DNA from: Pseudonocardia humida
Lineage (GTDB): Bacteria; Actinomycetota; Actinomycetes; Mycobacteriales; Pseudonocardiaceae
Assembly (NCBI RefSeq): GCF_023898865.1
Contig: NZ_JAGSOV010000086.1
Location: 1-64,000 of the forward strand
Direction of reading: 5' to 3'
DNA length: 64,000 nt
Shown: positions 52,378 to 60,315 of the stretch, in pieces
Layout of the letters: the number at the start of each line of letters is the position of its first letter
Position numbering within the stretch: position 1 is the first letter of the stretch
Notes under the pieces: generated by a model
Told to the model about the DNA's origin: nothing
Databases searched by the model: none
The model's input: the letters and a program-made list of their open reading frames with translations, nothing else
Made by a program: the position numbers and the translations under genes

Positions 52378-53097
52378 ATGACCGACTACGTGCTCGTCCA
52401 CGGCTCCTGGCTGGGTGGCTGGAGCTGGGAGGCGGTGCGGCCGGCGCTGGAGTCGGCCGGGCACCGGGTCCTGGCCCCGAGCCTGACCGGCCTGGCCGAT
52501 CGCGGCCACCTCGCCGGCCCCGACGTCGGGCTCGGCACCCACATCGAGGACATCGTGCGGCTGCTGACGTGGGAGGCCCTCGACGAGGTCGTGCTCGTCG
52601 GGCACAGCTACGGCGGCATGGTGATCACCGGGGTCGCCGGGCGGCTCCCGCAGCGCCTCGCGCACCTGGTCTACCTCGACGCGTTCCGGCCGGAGCCGGG
52701 CCAGTCGGCGTTCGACGTGCTGCCCGACCTGCCGCGGCTGTTCGGCGAGCCACCCGCCGAGCACCCGTGGGGGTGGGGCCCGCTCGACCCGGCGCTGCTC
52801 GGGACCACCGCCCCGGACGAGGTCGACTGGCTGCTCCGGCGGGCCACGCCGATGCCCACCGCGACGCACACCGAGCCGCTCCCACCACCGTCCGCCCCGG
52901 TCGAGGTCCCGACGACCTACGTGCTGGGCGCGGCGCTGCCGCTGTTCGCCGCCACCGCGGACGAAGCGGCCGCCGCCGGCGCGACCGTCCTGCGGTGGGA
53001 GGACGCCGGCCACCACCTGCCGCTGCAGTTCCCGCAGCGCACCGCCGAGCTGCTGCTGGCGCTCGGCGGACGAGGAGACCAGGGAGGAACCGGATGA
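52378..53097 (+). CDS. Alpha/beta-hydrolase (EstC/salicylate-esterase-like)
   Basis: A 239-residue hydrolase. It opens YVLVHGSWLGGWSWEAV, has nucleophile S in VLVGHSYGGM (about residue 76) and the catalytic histidine in AGHHLPLQFP near 210. This is the small esterase class that includes plant methylsalicylate esterases and bacterial EstC. It probably hydrolyses an aromatic or lactone ester for the monooxygenase pathway. GGAGAG precedes ATG 52378. Confidence 0.85.
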   Translation: MTDYVLVHGSWLGGWSWEAVRPALESAGHRVLAPSLTGLADRGHLAGPDVGLGTHIEDIVRLLTWEALDEVVLVGHSYGGMVITGVAGRLPQRLAHLVYLDAFRPEPGQSAFDVLPDLPRLFGEPPAEHPWGWGPLDPALLGTTAPDEVDWLLRRATPMPTATHTEPLPPPSAPVEVPTTYVLGAALPLFAATADEAAAAGATVLRWEDAGHHLPLQFPQRTAELLLALGGRGDQGGTG

Positions 53098-53873
53098 CCG
53101 GGACCACGGGCCGCGCGCTGGGCGTCCCGCCCGCGCCCACGTTCGACTCCGTCGAGGACGAGCGGCGCCACCGCAAGCAGCGGCTGGCCGGCGCGCTGCG
53201 GATCTTCGGGCGGCTCGGCTACGACGAGGGCGTCGCCGGGCACATCACGGTGCGCGACCCGGGCGACCCGGACACGTTCTGGGTCAACCCGTTCGGCGTG
53301 TCGTTCGGCCGGATCAGCGTGCGCGACCTCGTCCTGGTCGACCGCCACGGCGAGGTCGTCACCGGCACCCGGTCGGTCAACCGCGGCGCCTTCGTCATCC
53401 ACGGCGCGATCCACGACCGGCGCCCCGACGTCGCCGCCGCCGCCCACGCGCACTCCATCCACGGCCGGGCGCTGGCCGCCCTCGGCGCGCCGCTGCGCCC
53501 GGTCGTGCAGGAGGCCTGCGCCTTCTTCGAGGACCAGGGCCGCTACACCGAGTACAACGGCCTGGCGCTGGAGGAGGACGAGGGCAGGCGGATGGCCGAG
53601 GCGCTCGGCGAGCACCGGGCCGTCGTGCTGGCGAACCACGGGATCATCACCGTCGGCGCCAGCATCGAGGAGGCGGCCTACTGGTTCGTCAGCTTCGACC
53701 GCTCCGCCCAGGTCCAGCTGCTGGCCGAGGCGGCCGGCACCCCGGCCTACCTCGACGACGAGCAGGCCCGCATCGCGCACGCGCAGTTCGGCAGCCCGCG
53801 GCTGGCCCGCTTCAGCTTCGAGGTCCTCTGGGACGACATCGTGCACGCCCAGCCCGACCTGCTGGAGGAGTGA
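53094..53873 (+). CDS. Class II aldolase/adducin family protein
   Basis: A 259-residue protein. GYDEGVAGHITVRDPG is the N-terminal signature, AAAAHAHSIHGRALA supplies two metal-binding histidines and VLANHGIITVG the third. It is a zinc-dependent aldolase or decarboxylase fold. ATG 53094 overlaps the esterase stop (ATGA). In the operon it could cleave or decarboxylate a ring-derived hydroxy acid. Confidence 0.88.
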   Translation: MTGTTGRALGVPPAPTFDSVEDERRHRKQRLAGALRIFGRLGYDEGVAGHITVRDPGDPDTFWVNPFGVSFGRISVRDLVLVDRHGEVVTGTRSVNRGAFVIHGAIHDRRPDVAAAAHAHSIHGRALAALGAPLRPVVQEACAFFEDQGRYTEYNGLALEEDEGRRMAEALGEHRAVVLANHGIITVGASIEEAAYWFVSFDRSAQVQLLAEAAGTPAYLDDEQARIAHAQFGSPRLARFSFEVLWDDIVHAQPDLLEE

Positions 53874-53874
53874 G

Positions 53875-55305
53875 ATGACCACGTTCGGGACCACCGACGT
53901 CGTCGTGATCGGTGCCGGCCCGGTGGGGCTGTGGCTCGCCGCGGAGCTGCGCGTGGCCGGGGCCGCGGTCACCGTCCTGGAGGAGCGCACCGAGCGCGAC
54001 CCGCACTCCAAGGCGCTCACCGTGCACCCGCGCACCATCGAGGTGCTCGACTCGCGCGGCGCGGCCGACGTGCTGCTGCGCGAGGGGATGCGCGTGCCCA
54101 GCGGGCACTTCGCCGTGCTCGACAGCCGGCTCGACTTCGCCGCGCTCGACACGCCCTACCCGTTCACCCTCGCGCTGCTGCAGGGGCGCACCGAGGAGCT
54201 GCTCGAGGAGCACGCCCGCGACCTCGGCGCCGACGTCCGCCGCGGCGTGCGGGTGACCGACCTGGAGGTCGGCGAGGACGCGGTCGTGGTGCGGACCGCC
54301 GACGGGGGATCGCGGGCGGCCGCCCGGGTCGTCGGCTGCGACGGGGTGCGCAGCACGGTCCGGGCGGCCGCCGGGATCGGCTTCCCCGGCACCGAGCAGA
54401 CCTGCGTGGGCTGGTTGGCCGACGTCCGGCTCGCCGAGCGCCCCGACCCGCCGGTCTTCAGCTCCTGGGGCGCCGGGGGCCAGTTGCTGGGCGTGCCGCT
54501 GCCCGACGGCCACCACCGGCTGGTCGGCATCGCCCCCGACGACGTGCGGCGGGACCGGCCGGACGAGCTCACCCTCGACGAGGTCCGGGCGAAGACCACC
54601 GCCGTCGCCGGCCGCGACTGGGGGGCGCACTCACCGGCCTGGCTGTCGCGCTTCGGCAACGCCGCGCGGCAGGCCGAGCGGTACCGCGCCGGCCGCGTGC
54701 TGCTCGCCGGGGACGCCGCCCACCAGCACATGCCCGCCGGCGGGGTGGGCATGAACGTCGGCATCCAGGACGCGATGAACCTCGGGTGGAAGCTCGGTGC
54801 GGTGGTCGGCGGGACGGCCCCGGAGGAGCTGCTCGACACCTACCACGCCGAGCGCTGGCCGGTCGGGCGCGACCTGCTGCGCAGCACCCAGGCCCAGACC
54901 GCGCTGATGACCGACTTCTCGCCCGACGGCCGCGAGCTGCGCGCCCTGCTGACCGAGCTGATCCGGGAGGACCCGGGCCTGGCCACCGGCCTGGCCGAGC
55001 GGCTCTCCGGGCTACGCGTGCGCTACCCCGCCCCGCCGGACGCGCACCCGCTGGTCGGCGCCCGCGTCCCCGACCTGGCGCTGACCGGCGGCGACCGGGT
55101 GCTCGCCGCGCTGCGCTCGGGCGGGTTCCGGCTGCTCGACCTGACCGGCGAGGTCCGCGACGGCCGTGGCCACCCGGTGCGCCGCGTGGAGTCCACGGGT
55201 GGGCGCCCGGAGTGGACCGGGGTCGAGGCGGTGCTGGTCCGCCCGGACGGGCACGTGGCGTGGGCGGGCGCGGCGTCGGAGGTGCCCGCGGCGACCGGTC
55301 CCTAG
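53875..55305 (+). CDS. FAD-dependent aromatic monooxygenase
   Basis: A 476-residue flavoprotein of the PHBH/MhpA/PgaE type. VVVIGAGPVGLWLAAEL is the FAD motif, GCDGVRSTVRAAAG the DG motif, and RVLLAGDAAHQHMPAGGVGMNVG the GD motif. The C-terminal thioredoxin-like tail (about 385-476) is typical of MhpA and polyketide hydroxylases. It should hydroxylate a phenolic substrate with NAD(P)H. The gene starts one base after the aldolase stop; last gene of the operon. Confidence 0.92.
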   Translation: MTTFGTTDVVVIGAGPVGLWLAAELRVAGAAVTVLEERTERDPHSKALTVHPRTIEVLDSRGAADVLLREGMRVPSGHFAVLDSRLDFAALDTPYPFTLALLQGRTEELLEEHARDLGADVRRGVRVTDLEVGEDAVVVRTADGGSRAAARVVGCDGVRSTVRAAAGIGFPGTEQTCVGWLADVRLAERPDPPVFSSWGAGGQLLGVPLPDGHHRLVGIAPDDVRRDRPDELTLDEVRAKTTAVAGRDWGAHSPAWLSRFGNAARQAERYRAGRVLLAGDAAHQHMPAGGVGMNVGIQDAMNLGWKLGAVVGGTAPEELLDTYHAERWPVGRDLLRSTQAQTALMTDFSPDGRELRALLTELIREDPGLATGLAERLSGLRVRYPAPPDAHPLVGARVPDLALTGGDRVLAALRSGGFRLLDLTGEVRDGRGHPVRRVESTGGRPEWTGVEAVLVRPDGHVAWAGAASEVPAATGP

Positions 55306-55318
55306 CCGGTGGGCCCGG

Positions 55319-55876
55319 TCAGCCGGCGGTGCCCGCGGCGCGGACCCGGAACGCGCGGCCGATCCCGGCCAGCCCGGACGCCAGCGCGAACGCCCCGACC
55401 AGCCAGAGCAGCGTCAGGATCCCGCTGCCGGGCCAGACCAGCAGCAGGATGCCGACGACGATGTTCAGCGCGGCGCCGACCAGCGTCCAGCCCCAGCTGC
55501 GGTCGCCGCGCCCGCGGGCCGCGAACGCCTCGCCGACCCCGGCCACGCCCAGCACGATCGCCCACAGCGCCACGACGACCAGCAGGGTGAGCGCGGTCTG
55601 GCCGGGCCAGAACAGCGCGACGACCCCGGCCAGGACGGAGATCACGCCCTCGACGACCGACCAGCCCCAGTGCGGGTGGCTGCCGCGGGCGCGCAACCCG
55701 AAGGAGATGGCCGCGACGCCCTCCAGGACGGCGTAGGAGGCGAAGACGTAGACCAGGACCAGCAGCGCGATCCCCGGTGACGCCAGGGCGACGACCCCGA
55801 ACACCACGGTCAGGACGGCGCGGATCAGGAGCATCCACCAGGCGGTCTGCGCTGTGGTGTCGACGGACGTGCTCAT
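55319..55876 (-). CDS. HdeD family membrane protein (DUF308)
   Basis: A 185-residue protein with six hydrophobic helices. The repeated FGVVALASPGIALLVLVYVFA, GVVALFWPGQTALTLL and GILLLVWPGSGILTLLWLVG are the three-fold HdeD/DUF308 pattern. It is thought to help acid or envelope stress resistance. ATG 55876 has GGAGAG 3-8 bases upstream. It converges on the monooxygenase gene with a 13-bp gap. Confidence 0.9.
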   Translation of the reverse strand: MSTSVDTTAQTAWWMLLIRAVLTVVFGVVALASPGIALLVLVYVFASYAVLEGVAAISFGLRARGSHPHWGWSVVEGVISVLAGVVALFWPGQTALTLLVVVALWAIVLGVAGVGEAFAARGRGDRSWGWTLVGAALNIVVGILLLVWPGSGILTLLWLVGAFALASGLAGIGRAFRVRAAGTAG

Positions 55877-56099
55877 GGCTCTCCTCGGCTGCTGGACGGT
55901 GCGGTGCCCGGCGTCGGGCGGTCTCGAGCGCGCCCGCACCGCCCGCCGGACGAACGGCGCGACGCCCCGTCCGCGTTTGTCCTTCCGCGATTGTCCACCG
56001 GGGAGGGATCCGATCGGAACAATGCCTCGGCGATTTCTCCGGGGATCGTGATGGGCCGCGCTTTCGGGCGACCGGATCTCACCCGCTGCGGACGATGAC

Positions 56100-56118
56100 G
56101 GGAATCGGATCGATTCCC
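56100..56118. terminator. Hairpin downstream of the frameshifted LuxR gene
   Basis: GGGAATCG (56100-56107) pairs perfectly with CGATTCCC (56111-56118) around GAT. It lies 46 bp past the stop of the minus-strand LuxR gene at 56164. It could end that transcript or act as an operator in the 287-bp gap, in which I see no gene. Confidence 0.4.
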
Positions 56119-56163
56119 CGGGGTCCTTCGTCGTGCCGCGCGGGCCGCCGATCGGAGCGCCGT

Positions 56164-58820
56164 TCAGGGCATTGTTGCCGGCTCAATCAATCCGCGGGCT
56201 CGCGCCGCGTCGACGGCGGCGCGGCGGGAGTCCACGTCGAGCTTGGCGTAGACCGCCCGCACGTGGGACTTGACGGTGTTGACCGACACCCCCAGGTCCC
56301 GGGCGATGTCCTCGAGCGACAGCCGGGTCGGCAGCAGGGTCAGCACGGCGATCTCCCGCGGGGTGACCGGTGGTACCCGTTCCCGGGCCCACCGGACCGC
56401 GAGCACGTCGCGGGCCCGGCGGCCCGCCGCGCCGAGCGCCCCCACCTGCTCGGTCAGGAAGTCGGCGACCCGCGTCGAGGCGTACACCAGCGGGCGCAGC
56501 ACCCCCATCTCCTCGGCCGCGCCCAGGGCCCGGCGCAGGGCGGTGCGGGCCCGGCGCGCGGAGCCGACGGCGAGGGCGGTGTCGCACTCCAGGAGCCACG
56601 CCTCGACCAGCACCCAGCGGATCACCGGGGCGAGGGACCCGTCGAGGACGGGCCGCAGGTGCTCCCGGGCCGCGTCGTGGCGGTCCGCGGCAGCCGACCC
56701 CACCGCGCGGAGGAAGACCACGTCACCGGTGGGGCCCAGGCGCTCCTCCGCCCAGCGGAGGACCTCCCGGGCGCGATCGGCGCGGCGCAGCCAGACCGCC
56801 GCGCCGTGCTCGAGCAGCGCGCCGATGGCGGCCGGCCCCTGCAGCGCCACCCCGGGGAGCACGGCCGTCCGGGCCGACCGCATCGCGTCGAGGACCCCGG
56901 GACCGCCGCCGAGGTCGAACCGGGCGGCCGCGAGCAGCACCTCGACGACCGGCACGATCCCGTCCGCGCCCGGCACCCGGGGGCGCCCGGACGGGCCGGT
57001 GTCGACGTCGAGGAGTCCTTCGGCGATGCGCAGGCCCTCCTGCGGGCGGGCCTGCAGGAGGGCGCCGTAGGCGCGCACACCGCGTTCAGCGCGGCGCCCT
57101 CGGTGGACCGCCACCGCTCCGCGGGCGCCGACCGTTCCGCCCGCTCGGCCAGGTCGACCATCCGGGTGATGTCGCCGCCCATCCCGGCCGCGATGCTGAG
57201 GGTGGTCAGGCCGCGGGCGGTCGTGTAGCTGTTGCCGTCGCTGATCGCCCGGTCGGTGGCCGTCCTCGCCGTCTCCTCGGCCGCCCGCGGGTCGCCGCGG
57301 GCGAGGGCCGCGTTCGCCCGGACGACCAGCCCGATCTGCTCGCCCACCGAGCCGTCGGCGAACGGCCGCGAGCGGCCAGGGTCCGCGGCTCCCCACCGCC
57401 CCGCGGTCCACGTCCGGCGCGCCTCGACCAGCTCCCGCAGGGACAGCAGCCGGGGTGCGGGATCGGCGGGCCACACCGCCTCGGCGCGGGCGACGTGCCG
57501 GGCGACGGCGGCGGCGTCGCCGCGTTCGATGCAGGCCAGCGCCCGCACCAGCTCCGCGACGGCACCCGGCGCCCGCCAGGCCGCGGCGGCGTCGAGCGCC
57601 TCGATCACCGCGTCGTGGTGCCCCAGCGCGGCGAGGGCGAGGCCGTGGCGGTGCACCAGCTCGTCGATCAGATCGGGGTCCTCCGCGGCCCGCGCGTGCC
57701 GCAGCGCGGTGGGCGGGTCGTGGGCGTCGGCGAACCACCGTGCCGCACGGGCGTGCAGCACCGACAGCAGGTCCGGGCGTTGTCGGCGCACGTCGGCGCG
57801 CAGGTGGGACAGCAGCAGGCGGTGCACGCGGAACCAGCGCCGTCCCTCCCCGTAGCTGACCACGAGCGAGGTCTCGCGCTCCATCGCGAGCAGCAGCTCG
57901 CCCGCGTCGTCCTGCCCGGAGAGGGCGACCGCGAGGGGAGCGGTCAGGTGGTCGCAGACGCTGACCGCGGTCAGCACGTCGCGGACCTCGTCGGTGAGCC
58001 GGGAGAGGATCTCGCCGACCAGGTAGTCCGAGATCGCCCGCCCGTTGCCGACCAGGTCGGTGAGGAACGTGTCGCGGTCGTCGCTCTCCCGCAGCGACAG
58101 GGCCGCGAGCCGCAGCCCCGCGACCCACCCCTCGGTATGCTCGAGGATCAGCCGGACCTGGTCGTCCCGGACCTCGTCGTCGATCATCGCCAGGAGCGCG
58201 GACGCCTCGTCGAAGGAGAAGGCGAGCGCCGCCGCCCTGATCTCCCGCAGCGCCCCGGTCAACCGCAGCCGGTGCAGGTGGACGGGCGGGTCGCTGCGGG
58301 TGGCCAGGACGATCTGCACCGCCGGTGGGCGGTCGCGGACCAGGCGGGTCAAGCCGTGCAGCGGTTCGGCGGAGGTCAGCTCGTGGACGTCGTCGAGGAC
58401 CAGCCGGACGGGTTCGGGCAGGTCGTGCAGCGCGCCGAGGAGGGCGGGCAGGAAGTCCGGGTCCCGGCTCGGGACGGCCGGCAGCGCGAGGTCGTGCAGC
58501 GGGCTGTCCGGCGGGGTCGTCGGGCAGGCCAGCACCGCGGCCACGACGGCGGCCCAGAACAGGCGGTCGTCGTTGTCGTCCTCGTCGAGCGACAGCCACG
58601 CGGTCGGCGTCGGGTCGGTGCTCACCCAGTCCGCGAGCAGCAGGGTCTTGCCGTAGCCCGCGGGTGCGCAGACGAGCAGGACCGAGCCGGGTCCGGCCCC
58701 GGCCAGTCGCCGCACCAGCCGCGGGCGGTGCAGGTGGCCCTGCGAGGTCCGCGGGACGACGAGCTTGGCCGCGGGCACCGTCGGCGAACCCGGTCGGAGG
58801 TCCTTCTCCTCGCCGATCAT
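56164..58820 (-). pseudogene. MalT-type LuxR regulator, frameshifted
   Basis: About 885 residues if repaired. The N-terminal part (ATG 58820) has Walker A APAGYGKT and the DDVHEL motif of MalT-like STAND ATPases. TPR-like helices follow to TEGAALNA. A two-base surplus in a GTGT repeat (about 57077-57080) then shifts the frame; the other frame continues RAYGALLQARPQEGLRIAEG to a LuxR helix-turn-helix near the end (VTPREIAVLTLLPTRLSLEDIA). As written the first frame loses its DNA-binding domain. It is a paralogue of the intact gene at 60316. Confidence 0.8.
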
Positions 58821-59093
58821 GCGACTCCCCAGGACGGTCCGGCACCCGAACGTCGGCACACCGGGGATCGACAGCACCCTGCCGTCCCGACGCCTGATCG
58901 CGCCCTCGGCGGGTGGCCGCTCGTGGCCGTCCGCGCCGGGTCGCCGGGCCACGAGGTCCGGGGTAGCGGCCCAACGCTAGCGGCCGACTGACGCAGTGTG
59001 CTACCGCCGATCGAGGCTCTGCGTCGATCGCCCGCCACGCAGCGTGGTCGGCGTGGCCAGCGGGTGCGTGGTCAGCGGGTGCGCGGACCGGGC

Positions 59094-60140
59094 TCAGCGC
59101 GGTCCGCGGCGGCCGTGGTGCAGCCGGGTGCCCACCAGCACCCCGACGAGCATCGCACCGGCCACGGCGGCGGCCACCCCGCCGCCCGAACCCGTTCGCC
59201 CCGGCGCCGCGGCGGCGTGGACCACGGCCGACGGCTGCTCGGGCTCGGGCTCGGGCCGCAGGTTCTCCGGCACCGTGGCGGCCCACGCCGTCACCAGCAG
59301 CACGAACCGGCTCACCAGGTAGGCGAACACCAGCAGCCCGAGCAGCGAGCCGAAGACCGCACCGCCCGGGGAGCCGGTGATCCGTCCCAGGTAGATCGTC
59401 AGCGCGTGCCGCAGGACCTCCAGCCCGACCGCCCCCAGCAGGGCGGCGCGGACGGCGCCGTGGACGGGTCCGTGCGTGCGCGGCAGCCGGGTGATGATCC
59501 AGAAGAAGATCAGCCAGTCCGCGGCCAGGCCGAGCAGCAGGCCGAGGGTGAACCGGGTGAGCTGGGTCCAGCCCGCGCCCTGCCACCCGGCCAGCCGCAG
59601 CACCGTCTCGCCGAGTCCCGTCCCGATCGCGGTGACCAGCAGGGAGGCGACGAGGGCGAGCCACAGCCCGACGAGGGCGAGCAGGTCGGAGAGCAGGCGC
59701 TGCAGCGACGCCGGGTTGCGCGGCGGGATCGCCCACTGCGCGGAGACGGCCTCGCGCAGGTTGGACATCCACCACGTGCCGGCCCACAGCGCCGCGACCA
59801 GGCCCACGCCGGCGACGGTGTTGCGCTGCTCCACGGCGGTCTCGATGACCGGTTCGACGGTGTCGGCCAGCTCGGCGGGCACGGCGCCGGTGATGCCCGC
59901 CTCCACGGCGGCGAGCAGCTCGGGGTTGAACCACAGCAGGTAGCCCGCCGCCGCGAGGGCGATCATCAGCAGCGGGACCGCGTTGAGGATGCTGAAGAAG
60001 GTGATCGCGGCCGCGAGGTGGTTGCCGTGCCTCTCGTGGTAGCGCAGGACCGCCCGGACCAGGTGGTCGGCCCACTCGTGGCGGGCCAGCAGGCCCGTGA
60101 GCACGGCCCGGCCCCGGCGGCCCGCAGCGGCGAGGCTCAT
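59094..60140 (-). CDS. YihY/virulence factor BrkB family membrane protein
   Basis: A 348-residue protein with six to seven membrane helices. AAAITFFSILNAVPLLMIALA and the later LLGAVGLEVLRHALTIYLGRI and YGSLLG-like FGSLLGLLVFAYLVSRFVLL are typical of YihY/BrkB. A Pro/Glu-rich linker precedes a last helix (about 318-336). Its function is not established in any actinomycete to my knowledge. It lies between two paralogous LuxR genes. Confidence 0.88.
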   Translation of the reverse strand: MSLAAAGRRGRAVLTGLLARHEWADHLVRAVLRYHERHGNHLAAAITFFSILNAVPLLMIALAAAGYLLWFNPELLAAVEAGITGAVPAELADTVEPVIETAVEQRNTVAGVGLVAALWAGTWWMSNLREAVSAQWAIPPRNPASLQRLLSDLLALVGLWLALVASLLVTAIGTGLGETVLRLAGWQGAGWTQLTRFTLGLLLGLAADWLIFFWIITRLPRTHGPVHGAVRAALLGAVGLEVLRHALTIYLGRITGSPGGAVFGSLLGLLVFAYLVSRFVLLVTAWAATVPENLRPEPEPEQPSAVVHAAAAPGRTGSGGGVAAAVAGAMLVGVLVGTRLHHGRRGPR

Positions 60141-60315
60141 CCGGACCCGCCGTCCCTTCGTCCGCGCCCGATCCGGGGGCCGCGCGCGGCGGCCCGCCGG
60201 CCGGATCGGTCTGCACGGCGCGGCGCCGGGTGCGCTCCCGCCGGGCGCCCACCTTCCCGCTGCGGTGGGCGGGCGCGCCTCCTCCGCAGCGGATGAGGGG
60301 CGGCGGACGCGCCGG

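Noticed and set aside
59040-59093. Short direct repeats around CAGCGGGTGCG near the BrkB stop, and GTGCGG-type repeats at 43730-43800
   Set aside because: Two or three imperfect copies of GC-rich words without spacer regularity; no CRISPR or iteron character.
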